The notes: generated from the sequence alone by a model not told the origin. DNA of 64,000 nucleotides from Henriciella sp. AS95 (GCF_038900055.1 NZ_JBBMQM010000001.1:2666001-2730000), one strand, 5' to 3'; shown: positions 26,101 through 34,836, counted from the first letter of the stretch. Numbers and translations are program-made.

Positions 26101-27647
26101 CCGGACTTATCCTCACCCTCGCGCAGCAGGCTACCGATCCGGAAGCCCCAGCGACCGGGGCGCAAGGGGGTGAAGGCGAAGCGGCCGTTAAATCTCATCT
26201 CGACTGGGACTCGATCCAGCAACAGGCGGTCGAGGCATTCCACGCCTTTCAGGAGCAATTCATCTCATGGGGATCGCTCTGGCAGGTCCTGGCCGTTCTG
26301 GGCGCTATCGTGCTTGGCTACATCCTGTCCCGCTTTCCGACGGGCCGCCTGCGGAAGACGGCAGAGGCGCGCGAACACAAGGACATTATCTACCGGCTTG
26401 TAAAATCCATCGCCCGTATCCTGTGGCCGGCCTTTACGGTGATTTTTCTCTGGATCAGCACCGCTGTCTTCGAAGCACTGGAGCTGCGCAATGAAGGCTT
26501 GCGCATAGCGGCCAGCCTGCTCAATGCCTGGATCGTGGTCCGCTTCGTAACCTCCAACATGAAACCGGGCTTCTGGCAGACATTCATTGCGATCGTCGCC
26601 TGGACCATTGCAGCGCTCTATATCCTGCGCCTGCTCGATCCGGTCGTCGATGCGCTGAACGCGGCCGCCTTCTCGGTCGGCGGCGTGAAAATTACCGCGA
26701 TGCGCGTGATCACCTCGATCTTTATTGCCATTGTCGCGCTCTGGCTTGGCCGTGTCGCAGGCGACGCCGCCCAGTCGCAGCTCAAATCGACCAAGACGCT
26801 GAACCCCTCCATGGCGGGCCTCCTGGGGCAAGTGCTCAAGGTCGCCTTCATGGCAGCCGCGATCCTGATCGCCCTCTCCACGCTAGGCATCAATCTGACC
26901 GCGCTAACCGTCTTTGGCGGCGCCCTCGGCGTCGGTATCGGTTTCGGCCTTCAATCGATTTTCTCGAACTTCATTTCGGGCATCATCATCCTGTTCGAGC
27001 GCTCAGTGAAAGTCGGCGATTTCATCGAGCTTCAGTCCGACGTGACGGGTCTCGTCAAGGAGATCAACATCCGCTCGACCCTCATCACGACCAATGACAA
27101 TGTCGACATCCTCGTCCCCAATGAAGAGTTCATCAAGGCGCAGGTCATCAACTGGACGCTGCGCGACGCCCGCCGCCGGATGCGCGTCGGGTTTGGTGTT
27201 GCCTATGGCACGGACAAGGAACTGGTTAAGAAAGCCGCGCTGGAAGCTGCAGAAGCCGTAGAATGGACGTTCAGCGGCATTCCGGGACGCGAGCCGCAAG
27301 TCTGGTTGATCGGCTTCGGCGACTCCAGCCTCGATTTCGAACTGGTCGTCTGGCTGACGGAAGAAGCGGTTAAAAAACCCGCACGCGTAAAAGCGGATTA
27401 CTACTGGGAACTGCACACGGCGCTCTACAAATACGAGATCGAGATTCCGTTCCCACAGCGCGATATCAACTTCCGCAATGTTGGCGAGTTCACCATGCTC
27501 AAGGACGGTGCGCAGGTCAGCGAAAGCAAACCGAAACCAGCGCCCGCCGAGCAGCCCTCATCGTCATCCCCGGCGAAATCAGAGCCGACTGGCGGATCGT
27601 CCGAACTCCCTGATGGCACCGACGCTGACGGAGATTCGGGCGACTAA
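26091..27647 (+). CDS. Mechanosensitive channel, MscS family
   Basis: A 518-residue channel. Several N-terminal helices (about residues 60-230) precede the MscS pore helix and beta domain: ALTVFGGALGVGIGFGLQSI, FSNFISGIIILFERSVKVGD, VKEINIRSTLITTNDNVDIL and VPNEEFIKAQVINWT. The C-terminus is a low-complexity Pro/Ser tail. It releases solutes on osmotic down-shock. The start overlaps zntB. The stop (TAA) shares CTAA with the convergent peptidase gene. Confidence 0.94.
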   Translation: MALTGLILTLAQQATDPEAPATGAQGGEGEAAVKSHLDWDSIQQQAVEAFHAFQEQFISWGSLWQVLAVLGAIVLGYILSRFPTGRLRKTAEAREHKDIIYRLVKSIARILWPAFTVIFLWISTAVFEALELRNEGLRIAASLLNAWIVVRFVTSNMKPGFWQTFIAIVAWTIAALYILRLLDPVVDALNAAAFSVGGVKITAMRVITSIFIAIVALWLGRVAGDAAQSQLKSTKTLNPSMAGLLGQVLKVAFMAAAILIALSTLGINLTALTVFGGALGVGIGFGLQSIFSNFISGIIILFERSVKVGDFIELQSDVTGLVKEINIRSTLITTNDNVDILVPNEEFIKAQVINWTLRDARRRMRVGFGVAYGTDKELVKKAALEAAEAVEWTFSGIPGREPQVWLIGFGDSSLDFELVVWLTEEAVKKPARVKADYYWELHTALYKYEIEIPFPQRDINFRNVGEFTMLKDGAQVSESKPKPAPAEQPSSSSPAKSEPTGGSSELPDGTDADGDSGD

Positions 27648-28915
27648 TCTAGCCAGTTCATGGCAGCCTGAAGGGCAAGATCCGCACCGTCCCCATTGTC
27701 TGCAATGACAGGATATGGCGGTCGCCAGTGGTGCCGGCTTTCGCCCCGGATGTGCAGCAGGTCGTATGTTGGAAAACGGACGCTCCAGCCACTGCCTGGA
27801 AGCTCGAAGCCTTCAACACCACCCGCGAGCCCGGCCATGCTGGTGCCAAAGACGCGGCCGCGTTTTAGCCCGTCAAAGCCAATCGCCATGCCTTCCCCCA
27901 TGCTTCCGGTCCACCGCCCTACAAGCACAGCGACCTTTCCTCGGACCCGCCACGGACCTCTGGACGCCACGTACCTTGTTCGCTCGCCGCGCCAGCGTGG
28001 ACCTGATCGCTGATAGGGCTTCACGCCGCCAATAAAACGACCGAGAATGGGTTCGGCCGTTGCCGTATTGCCGCCGCCTGGGGTGTTTCGCAGGTCGATA
28101 ATCCAACGCTTCGCGCCTTTGAGCGTATCAAGCGCCGCGTCGAACGCTTCAACGGTATCCTCATTTCCAAGCGCATCCTCGATCCGCAGATACCCGATCT
28201 TGCCGGGCAGCAATCGCGCGGTCACCAGCGCCTCCGCCGCGTCGGGTTCAGGGTCTCCCAGGTCGAGGTCGATCAATTCGCGCCCTCGCTGCACGACTAG
28301 ACGCCTCTCCGCGCCCCGGTAACCGGCCCCCTGCGCATTCAGCGCCCAAGTAAGCCGTGTCGCTGAAACGACATTTGTGGCAGCCCGGATACGTTCGCTC
28401 GCAGCGGCAAGTGGCGGCTGACCGTTTATCTGGCGCACCACGTCGCCCACGCGCAAACCAGCAGCAGCGGCGCCGGACCCAGGCCGAACGGCCAGCACGA
28501 CAGGCACGCCGGACTCCATGCTCATCCAATAGTCGCTACCGGAAGGCACAAGGCGCGGCGACGTCGATGAGTTGATGTTGAGAGAGACGTGATTGTCGTA
28601 GAGTTGGTCCACCATCCGCTCCAGCACGGCGAGGTGACCGGATGTCGTCTGCGCGGCCGGCGTTTCGGCTTCCTCCAGCGCGAGGCTGCAGGTTTGCGCC
28701 CAGATCTCGGCGCGGCTCTCGAAATAGGCATATCGAGACCGAACCAGCTCGCAGAAAGCAAGCACATCGGCTTTGACTTCTCTCGTTTCTTCGCTGTCGA
28801 CAGGCTCTTCCAGCGCATATGAATAAGCGGCGGAGAATGGCGCATTGAGCGCAATCAGGCACAGTCCGGAAACGGTCCAGAACCGGCTCAAATACCGCCT
28901 CGCCAAGCTCACCAT
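27644..28915 (-). CDS. S41-family peptidase with PDZ domain
   Basis: A 423-residue exported protein with an N-terminal signal (FWTVSGLCLIALNAPFSAAY). A helical domain (about 40-110) is followed by a PDZ domain (AVRPGSGAAAAGLRVGDVVR, QINGQPPL) and a C-terminal-processing-protease core. The core includes GYLRIEDALGN, WIIDLRNTPGGGNTATAEPI, and the probable catalytic Ser in GRWTGSMGEGMAIGFD. The family cleaves C-terminal peptides of periplasmic proteins. The Lys of the Ser-Lys dyad is not obvious; FDGLKRGRVFG holds a candidate. Confidence 0.87.
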   Translation of the reverse strand: MVSLARRYLSRFWTVSGLCLIALNAPFSAAYSYALEEPVDSEETREVKADVLAFCELVRSRYAYFESRAEIWAQTCSLALEEAETPAAQTTSGHLAVLERMVDQLYDNHVSLNINSSTSPRLVPSGSDYWMSMESGVPVVLAVRPGSGAAAAGLRVGDVVRQINGQPPLAAASERIRAATNVVSATRLTWALNAQGAGYRGAERRLVVQRGRELIDLDLGDPEPDAAEALVTARLLPGKIGYLRIEDALGNEDTVEAFDAALDTLKGAKRWIIDLRNTPGGGNTATAEPILGRFIGGVKPYQRSGPRWRGERTRYVASRGPWRVRGKVAVLVGRWTGSMGEGMAIGFDGLKRGRVFGTSMAGLAGGVEGFELPGSGWSVRFPTYDLLHIRGESRHHWRPPYPVIADNGDGADLALQAAMNWLD

Positions 28916-29023
28916 ACGTTAATTTCCTCGACCATTCACGGATCGCGCCGCCCTGATTCTTTCAATTTGCTACGAAGCACCTGGGCTGTCCAACGCGAAC
29001 AGCTCATGGTTCGACCTACGCCT

Positions 29024-29212
29024 TCAGTGGCGAATCTTCACGGCTTTGCCGATAACAAATCCGACGACGACACAGGCGATGACCAGGAATATCCGCCGGG
29101 TCTCAAAACCCATTCCCAGAAAATTCACCTGAATTATGGCCATGTTTTGAAGTGCGAATACTGCCAGAAGGGCGAGCAGGATCAGAGCGAGCCAGGTTTT
29201 AGCGGTTTTCAT
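29024..29212 (-). CDS. LapA-domain small membrane protein
   Basis: From ATG 29212, after GAGGACATT, the 62-residue protein MKTAKTWLALILLALLAVFA... has two membrane helices. The intervening ALQNMAIIQVNFLGMGFETR is the signature of the LapA (DUF1049) family. LapA-like proteins pair with LapB in LPS-assembly control in enterobacteria; the role in alphaproteobacteria is less certain. An upstream in-frame start at 29239 is less likely. Confidence 0.82.
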   Translation of the reverse strand: MKTAKTWLALILLALLAVFALQNMAIIQVNFLGMGFETRRIFLVIACVVVGFVIGKAVKIRH

Positions 29213-29321
29213 AATGTCCTCATCATCTCGGTCTCTCAATGAGGTCTATAGGAGAGGCCGCGATAGAGCCGTCAAGCGCGCCGGCCCGGAACGGCTATTG
29301 CGCCGCAGCGTTAGGTAGACA

Positions 29322-30281
29322 ATGAATCCATTGAAACTCATCGGAAAAATAAAAGCGTCGCCAACCTATCGGCGGCACTTTCGCCCGGCTGCCAGCCTTA
29401 TCGCCCGCACAGGTGGAAGGCTTGGACGAGATGATGTGGCGCTGGTTTCTGGCGGCGTCGCCTTCTACGCCTTTCTTTCGATTTTTCCGGCCGTCGCAGC
29501 CGCCCTCATGGTCTGGGGCATCTTCACCACGTCAGCAGACCTGCGCGAGTACTTTGAAGTGTTGCGCCCGCTGCTGCCAGACGAAGCCTACGCCCTCATC
29601 ACAGACCAGATGATCCGCATCGCAGACTCGCAATCTTCGGGGCTGTCCTGGGGCGCGGTCGTCTCTCTGGTCGTTGCGCTCTGGTCGGCGTCACGCGGCG
29701 CCAATGCCCTGCTTCAGGCTATAGAGGTGACTTATGACCGCCCCGCCAAACGGGGATTTTTCGAACAGAATCTCCTGGCGATCGGCTTCACAGCGGGCGC
29801 AATCGTCTTTGCCATTGTCTCGCTTGCCGCCATCGGCGCGGTTCCGCCAATCATTGAGGCCCTACAACTCGGCGCTGTTCTTGACGCCTTCCTTCGCATC
29901 TTGCGTTGGCTGGGCATGATCGCGCTCTTCCTGGTTGGCATTTACGCATTTCTCAGGACCGCGCGCCCGCACGGCGTTCGCCGCAACGAATCATCCGCCC
30001 GCCCAATCCTGCCTGGCGCTCTCGTCGCTGCCAGTATCTGGCTTATCGCTTCGATCGCCTTTTCATTCTATCTGTCCGCTTTCGCCGACTATAACGAAAC
30101 CTTTGGCTCACTCGGCGCCGTCGCTGCCCTGCTGATGTGGTTATGGCTTTCAGCCTTTGCGATCTGTACGGGCGCTGAAACCAATGGTGTGCTCAGTCGC
30201 AAGGATCGGGGTATCGATACCGAGGCGGCCTATGATCAGGCTCCCGAGCCGGAAGAAGACCATCCGAAAATGAACGTCTAG
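29322..30281 (+). CDS. YihY/virulence factor BrkB family membrane protein
   Basis: The 319-residue protein has about six transmembrane helices and the YihY/BrkB pattern: DDVALVSGGVAFYAFLSIFP at residues 34-53, GLSWGAVVSLVVALWSASRG, NALLQAIEVTYD, and YNETFGSLGAVAALLMWLWL. It is an integral inner-membrane protein once misassigned as RNase BN. Function is unknown; some relatives export small molecules. The C-terminus is acidic and proline-rich. Confidence 0.9.
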   Translation: MNPLKLIGKIKASPTYRRHFRPAASLIARTGGRLGRDDVALVSGGVAFYAFLSIFPAVAAALMVWGIFTTSADLREYFEVLRPLLPDEAYALITDQMIRIADSQSSGLSWGAVVSLVVALWSASRGANALLQAIEVTYDRPAKRGFFEQNLLAIGFTAGAIVFAIVSLAAIGAVPPIIEALQLGAVLDAFLRILRWLGMIALFLVGIYAFLRTARPHGVRRNESSARPILPGALVAASIWLIASIAFSFYLSAFADYNETFGSLGAVAALLMWLWLSAFAICTGAETNGVLSRKDRGIDTEAAYDQAPEPEEDHPKMNV

Positions 30282-30367
30282 GCATTCGCACTGACCGCAA
30301 CGTCACCTCTTGTCGAAGGCTCCGCGACCGATACGCTGCGCGCAGAACCGTCTCAGGAGGACTCATC

Positions 30368-30979
30368 ATGAAACTCTACACGTCCGTTGGCCCGAATCCG
30401 CAGGTTGTTCGCACTTTCATGGCCGAACGCGGCGTGACGGTGGATACGATCGAAGTTGATCTGATGGGCGGCGAAAATCGCAAGGCCGAGTACCTCAAGG
30501 TCAACCCGGCTGGTCAGATGCCCGCATTGGTCCTCGCCGATGGCACGCTGATCACCGAGATTACCGCGATCTGCGAATATCTCGATGAGATCAGCCCGGG
30601 CGACAGCCTGATCGGCAGCACGCCCGAGGAACGCGCCATCACCCGGCGCTGGATGCGTTGGACAGATTTCGAAGTGATCGACCCGATGACGCGGGCCTTC
30701 CGCTACTCCGAAGGCCTGCAACTCTTCCAGAACCGCCTGCCCTGTTTCCCGGACGCAGCGCCGGGCCTCAAGGAATGCGTGAAGGAAGCGCTGCGCTGGC
30801 TCAATGGCCAGATGGACAGCGAGATCTGGCTGACCGGTGACCGCTTCAGCCTCGCCGACATCCTGCTCTTCTCATTCGTTGCGTTCGGCGGACAGGTCGG
30901 CCAACCACTGGACCGAAACCTCACAAACCTCGCGGACTGGTATGACCGCATGGAAAAACGAGAGAGCGTGAAGGCCTAA
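30368..30979 (+). CDS. Glutathione S-transferase family protein
   Basis: A 203-residue GST: the N-terminal thioredoxin fold begins MKLYTSVGPNPQVVRTFMAE and contains VNPAGQMPALVLADGTLITE with the cis-Pro and the ITEITAIC glutathione gamma-glutamyl site. The helical C-domain carries LTGDRFSLADILLFSFVAFG. It joins glutathione to electrophiles. The start has AGGAGG 7 bases upstream. Its TAA shares CTAA with the convergent MarR regulator, which may be a functional neighbour. Confidence 0.93.
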   Translation: MKLYTSVGPNPQVVRTFMAERGVTVDTIEVDLMGGENRKAEYLKVNPAGQMPALVLADGTLITEITAICEYLDEISPGDSLIGSTPEERAITRRWMRWTDFEVIDPMTRAFRYSEGLQLFQNRLPCFPDAAPGLKECVKEALRWLNGQMDSEIWLTGDRFSLADILLFSFVAFGGQVGQPLDRNLTNLADWYDRMEKRESVKA

Positions 30980-31434
30980 GCATCCCCCTCACCCGCCTGT
31001 TCGGCGTCGCAGATGTCGATCAGGCGGTTGAGCTCATCGACAAAATTGTCGAGCCCTCCCTCACCAAATTCGGCGTCAATCTTCTGATTGATCGAAAGCA
31101 TCTGCTCGCCAGCGCGGCTGATGGCGGCCTGGCCGTCATCCGTGAGCTTCAGCACCCATGCACGGCTGTCAGTCTCGCTGCGGCTCTTCTCCAGCATGCC
31201 AAGGCCGATCAGGCGCTTCACCATGGCGGTAATCGCAGAGTCGTTGAGGCGTAGATCGCGCGCGAGGCTGGTCTGGTTCAACTCTTTTGCTGCAGCCACC
31301 CGCGTCAGCACACCGAGCTGTGGGGCTGTAATTCCAGCCGCCTCAACGAGTTGGCGGTCCGTCACCTTTCGCAGCTGCTGAGCAGCGATCTGCAGGCGTG
31401 AATAGAGCCGCGGATTTTTCGTCTTTGTAACCAT
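30976..31434 (-). CDS. MarR-family transcriptional regulator
   Basis: From ATG 31434 (after AGGAC) the protein has a winged helix-turn-helix: TAPQLGVLTRVAAAKELNQT, LARDLRLNDSAITAMVKRLI, and the wing KSRSETDSRAWVLKLTDDG. Dimerisation helices are at both ends. MarR proteins usually repress divergent or nearby genes and are released by small ligands. The divergent neighbour is an acyl-CoA dehydrogenase, with the palindrome TTCACTAGTGAA between them. The longer ORF start at 31476 would run through that palindrome, a reason to prefer 31434. Confidence 0.88.
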   Translation of the reverse strand: MVTKTKNPRLYSRLQIAAQQLRKVTDRQLVEAAGITAPQLGVLTRVAAAKELNQTSLARDLRLNDSAITAMVKRLIGLGMLEKSRSETDSRAWVLKLTDDGQAAISRAGEQMLSINQKIDAEFGEGGLDNFVDELNRLIDICDAEQAGEGDA

Positions 31435-31471
31435 GTCCTGCCCTTGCATGCCTCGCCGCCGAGGGATATAC

Positions 31472-31483
31472 TTCACTAGTGAA
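31472..31483. promoter_or_regulatory. Candidate MarR operator
   Basis: TTCACTAGTGAA is a perfect 12-bp palindrome, 37 bases upstream of the MarR start and 82 bases upstream of the acyl-CoA dehydrogenase start. Position and symmetry fit a MarR-family operator in a divergent promoter region. That MarR binds it is inferred. Confidence 0.5.
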
Positions 31484-31565
31484 ACAATACGGAATGATCA
31501 GCATAAAAGCAAATCATCTCGCACGTTAGAACCAGTCTTAGATCAAACCCCGGAGGAGACAAAAA

Positions 31566-32843
31566 ATGGATACCGGAACCATGGAAAAAATGGACGTTCG
31601 CGATCCGCTGAACGATCTGCGCATGTCTGAAGAGGCTGTGCCTCTTTATGAGGCGGTGAAGAAATTCGTGGCGGAAGAAGTCGAGCCGATGAGCGTCAAG
31701 TTCCACGAGCTTGGTGAAGGCCGCCCGGATCGCTTTGCCTATGTCGATGGCCAGCTGGAGCTGCTCGACGCCGTGAAGGACAAGGCCAAGGCCCAGGGCC
31801 TGTGGAACTTCTTCCTGCCAAACGCGGAGACGGGCGAAGGTCTCTCCAACCTCGACTACGCGTATATTGCTGCCGTTCTCGGCAAGAACCGCCTGGCTTC
31901 AGAAAGCCTGAACTGCGCGGCCCCGGACACGGGCAATATGGAAGTGCTCGAGCGCGTCGGCACCGAAGCGCAGAAAGAACAATGGCTGAAGCCGCTCCTG
32001 AACGGCGAAATCCGCTCCTGCTTTGCGATGACCGAGCCCGGCACCGCCTGCTCTGATGCTCGCAATGTCCGCACCCAGGCTATCCTGAAAAATGGCGAGT
32101 GGACCATCAATGGCGAGAAATACTACGCCTCTGGTGCCGGAGACCCGCGCTGCAAGATCATGATCGTCATGGTCCAGACGGATCCTGACGGCCCAAGCCA
32201 CCAGCAGCAGTCCCAGATCCTCGTGCCAATGGACACGCCCGGCGTTGAAGTGCTCGGCCCTATGCACGTCTTTGGCGAAGACGACGCCCCGCACGGTCAC
32301 ATGCACATTCGCTTCACGGACGTGAAAGTGCCGGAAGAGAACATCCTGCTCGGCGTTGGCCGCGGGTTTGAAATCTCCCAGCTCCGCCTCGGCCCAGGCC
32401 GCATCCACCACTGCATGCGCTCCATCGGCGCGGCAGAGAAAGCCCTCGACCTGATGCTCGAGCGCGGCATGACCCGTGAGGCGTTCGGTCGCCCACTGAT
32501 CAAGCTCGGCGGCAATCAGGAAATTGTCTCGCGCGCCCGTATCGAAATCGAAGCCATGCGCCTGATGGTGCTGAAGGCTGCGAAGGCGATGGACGTGCTC
32601 GGCAACAAGGAAGCTCGCGTCTGGATTTCCATGGTCAAGGCGATGGTGCCGGAACGCGTCTGCAAGATCATCGACGATGCGATCCAGATGCATGGCGCAA
32701 CCGGCGTGTCCCAGTGGACCCCGCTCGCCAACATGTACACCCAGCAGCGCACGCTGCGCCTGGCTGACGGCCCGGACGAGGTTCACCACATGGTCGTGGG
32801 CCGCGCCGAGATCGGCCGCATGGGCATGAAGGGCATGAAGTAA
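31566..32843 (+). CDS. Acyl-CoA dehydrogenase (ACAD10/11-like)
   Basis: A 425-residue FAD-dependent acyl-CoA dehydrogenase. Visible blocks are the FAD/substrate motif SCFAMTEPGTACSDARNVRT, the middle beta domain (ILKNGEWTINGEKYYASGAG) and the C-terminal helical motifs LGPGRIHHCMRSIGAAEKAL, QMHGATGVSQWTPLANMYTQ and LRLADGPDEVHHMVVGRAEI. It oxidises acyl-CoA to enoyl-CoA. Length and motifs fit the ACAD10/11-type branch. The start ATG 31566 follows GGAGGAG. It is followed by a strong terminator. Confidence 0.94.
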   Translation: MDTGTMEKMDVRDPLNDLRMSEEAVPLYEAVKKFVAEEVEPMSVKFHELGEGRPDRFAYVDGQLELLDAVKDKAKAQGLWNFFLPNAETGEGLSNLDYAYIAAVLGKNRLASESLNCAAPDTGNMEVLERVGTEAQKEQWLKPLLNGEIRSCFAMTEPGTACSDARNVRTQAILKNGEWTINGEKYYASGAGDPRCKIMIVMVQTDPDGPSHQQQSQILVPMDTPGVEVLGPMHVFGEDDAPHGHMHIRFTDVKVPEENILLGVGRGFEISQLRLGPGRIHHCMRSIGAAEKALDLMLERGMTREAFGRPLIKLGGNQEIVSRARIEIEAMRLMVLKAAKAMDVLGNKEARVWISMVKAMVPERVCKIIDDAIQMHGATGVSQWTPLANMYTQQRTLRLADGPDEVHHMVVGRAEIGRMGMKGMK

Positions 32844-32867
32844 GACTTCGCGCTCACCTGAATGAAG

Positions 32868-32898
32868 AAAGCCGGCGCCCCAGGTGCCGGCTTTTTTT
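32868..32898. terminator. Bidirectional intrinsic terminator
   Basis: AAAGCCGGCGCC and GGTGCCGGCTTT form a 12-bp stem (one G-U pair) with loop CCA, followed by seven T on the plus strand at 32892-32898. The complementary strand is also T-rich after the stem (TTTCTTCATT), so it may end both the acyl-CoA dehydrogenase transcript and the convergent DUF6653 gene. Confidence 0.9.
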
Positions 32899-32905
32899 GT
32901 GGCCC

Positions 32906-33358
32906 CTATCCGCCCTGCTCTTCCAGCCGCCTCAGCGCCACCATGCGGTCGACGAACCAGAGCTTGGCAAGCATGGACACGGTCATTCCGAACACGGTGG
33001 GCCAGATTTCTAGCTGCCACAGCCCCCACGCGAAAGGCAGCATGGCGAGCGCGCTTAGGCCGTTGAGCAGGGTTGCCATGCGGGCATGATGGGCCGGTAT
33101 CGGCTCCCTCTTGCGGGCAAGCCAGATGCGCTCCCCCATGACACCGCGAGACATCCAGTTGTCGAGATTTCGCGGTTCGGGAAAGAGGCGCGGATTGAGC
33201 CAGGTCCAGAGGAGCACGAGAACAACAGGCACCAGCGCCCACCAGCCGAGCCAGACGCGGCTCCAGATTGCAAGCGCCAGTGCTGGCAGGGTCGCCACAC
33301 GGCTCCAGCCGCTCCACGGATTGGCATGGCGACGCCAGGTGGCGTTATCCATGCTCAT
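32906..33358 (-). CDS. DUF6653-family membrane protein
   Basis: From ATG 33358 (or the ATG two codons later) the protein opens MDNATWRRHANPWSGWSRVA, then LPALALAIWSRVWLGWWALV and NPRLFPEPRNLDNWMSRGVM, a pattern I associate with the DUF6653 family. Four hydrophobic segments make it an inner-membrane protein of about 150 residues. Function is unknown. It converges with the acyl-CoA dehydrogenase over a shared terminator. Confidence 0.72.
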   Translation of the reverse strand: MSMDNATWRRHANPWSGWSRVATLPALALAIWSRVWLGWWALVPVVLVLLWTWLNPRLFPEPRNLDNWMSRGVMGERIWLARKREPIPAHHARMATLLNGLSALAMLPFAWGLWQLEIWPTVFGMTVSMLAKLWFVDRMVALRRLEEQGG

Positions 33359-33422
33359 CAGTTTCTCTGAGGCGTCGCCGAGGTCTACCAATACAAGCGT
33401 CCCCCTCGGTCCTGCTGATAGC

Positions 33423-34613
33423 CTAGCCTTCCATCTCCCACTCGCTCAGTGCCTCGTCCATGACGCTGACGGCCTTGCGGACGTCTTCATCAGTGATGAC
33501 GAGCGGCGGGGCGAGACGCAGGACATTATTGCCGGCAACGCCAACGAGGAGGTTCTTGTCCCGGCAAATCTGCTGGACGGGCTTGGGGGCCGCTTTGAGC
33601 TCTAGACCGGTGAGGAGGCCTTTGCCGGTGACGCCGGCGACCTTGTCTGCATGGCTGTCGGCGAGGCTCTTCAAGCCCTGCGCAACCGTACCCGACACGC
33701 GGCGAACTTCGGCTAGGAAGGCCTCGTCCGCGATCGTGTCCCAGACCACATTGCCGACCGCCATGGCCAGCGGGTTGCCGCCATAGGTCGAGCCGTGAGA
33801 GCCAGGCTGCATCGGCAGGCCGACCTCTTCGGTCATCAGGCAGGCGCCAAACGGGAAGCCACCGCCAACGCCCTTGGCGACGCACATGATGTCTGGCTGC
33901 GCGTCCGGTGCCCATTCATGCGCGAAGAGTTTGCCCGTCCGGCCCATACCGCACTGAACCTCGTCATAGATGAGCAGCGTTCCTGTCTCGTCGCAAAGCT
34001 TGCGCAGGCCCGTCAGGCACTCTTCCGGCATGGCGCGAACGCCGCCCTCGCCCTGAACAGGCTCGACGAAGACCGCGCAGGTCTTGTCGGTCACGGCGGC
34101 CTTGAGGGCGTCATGATCGCCCCATTCGAGCTGGCGAAAGCCCGGAATGGGCGGGCCGAAGCCTTCGAGGTATTTCGGATTACCGCCGGCATTGATCGCA
34201 CCGAGGGAACGACCGTGGAAGGCGCCAGTGAAGGTGATGAACTCGATCCGGTCCTCATTGCCCTTGGACCAGTGATACTTGCGCGCGGCTTTCAGCGCAC
34301 ATTCGACTGCTTCGGTGCCGGAATTGGTGAAGAAGACGCGGTCAGCAAATGTCCGCGCGCACATCTTGTCGGCAAGCTCTTCGCCTGCCTTCACGCGAAA
34401 CATGTTGGAAAGATGCCAGAGCTTGCCGGCTTGCTCCTGCAGCGCCTCTACAAGCTTGGGGTGCGCGTGACCGAGCGCGTTGACGGCGATACCCGCGATG
34501 AAGTCCAGATACTCTTCACCGCCCTCAGTATACAGGCGCACACCCTCGCCGCGCACGAACGCTTCCTCAGGCGGGGCGTAGACGGGCATGATGTGGGCGC
34601 GAGGGTCAGACAT
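33423..34613 (-). CDS. argD: Acetylornithine aminotransferase
   Basis: A class III PLP aminotransferase of about 396 residues from ATG 34613 (MSDPRAHIMPVYAPPEEAFV). The N-terminal FVRGEGVRLYTEGGEEYLDF, FFTNSGTEAVECALKAARKY, FHGRSLGAINAGGNPKYLEG, the cofactor Asp region LLIYDEVQCGMGRTGKLFAH and PLP Lys in DIMCVAKGVGGGFPFGACL identify ArgD. It makes N-acetylornithine for arginine synthesis. The longer ORF to 34679 includes an unlikely N-terminal extension. Upstream lies a structured leader-like region (34754-34810). Confidence 0.94.
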   Translation of the reverse strand: MSDPRAHIMPVYAPPEEAFVRGEGVRLYTEGGEEYLDFIAGIAVNALGHAHPKLVEALQEQAGKLWHLSNMFRVKAGEELADKMCARTFADRVFFTNSGTEAVECALKAARKYHWSKGNEDRIEFITFTGAFHGRSLGAINAGGNPKYLEGFGPPIPGFRQLEWGDHDALKAAVTDKTCAVFVEPVQGEGGVRAMPEECLTGLRKLCDETGTLLIYDEVQCGMGRTGKLFAHEWAPDAQPDIMCVAKGVGGGFPFGACLMTEEVGLPMQPGSHGSTYGGNPLAMAVGNVVWDTIADEAFLAEVRRVSGTVAQGLKSLADSHADKVAGVTGKGLLTGLELKAAPKPVQQICRDKNLLVGVAGNNVLRLAPPLVITDEDVRKAVSVMDEALSEWEMEG

Positions 34614-34753
34614 GTGAATTGGCTCCAATGGGTTGATGTGAATTGTCATCCGCATGACCGCGGCGACAAGCAAAGTCAACTCACACCACAGCAGCCATTC
34701 GAATGTGGCAGACTAATTTAGTTTCAAATGCAATTATGCATGAGAGTCATGTC

Positions 34754-34810
34754 TTTGCAGGGGTTTTTGTCAGCAGGCAGAGCCCCTATTTGCCCGTCAC
34801 TGCCTGCAAA
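34754..34810 (-). promoter_or_regulatory. Pseudoknot-capable region upstream of argD
   Basis: GCAGGCAG pairs with CTGCCTGC (34773-34780 with 34800-34807) and AGGGG pairs with CCCCT (34759-34763 with 3483-series bases 34783... i.e. 34783-34787). The two helices interlock as an H-type pseudoknot, joined in the argD sense by the A-rich linker TGACAAAAA. An alternative outer stem pairs TTTGCAGG (34754-34761) with CCTGCAAA (34803-34810). This lies 140-200 bases upstream of argD, where a 5' leader would be. It resembles small pseudoknot riboswitches in form only; no known class was matched. Confidence 0.35.
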
Positions 34811-34836
34811 CACTTCTCCCTAACACGTTTGTAATA

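Noticed and set aside
31899-33317. 472-codon minus-strand ORF over the acyl-CoA dehydrogenase
   Set aside because: Antisense shadow with biased composition. It also reads through the strong terminator at 32868.
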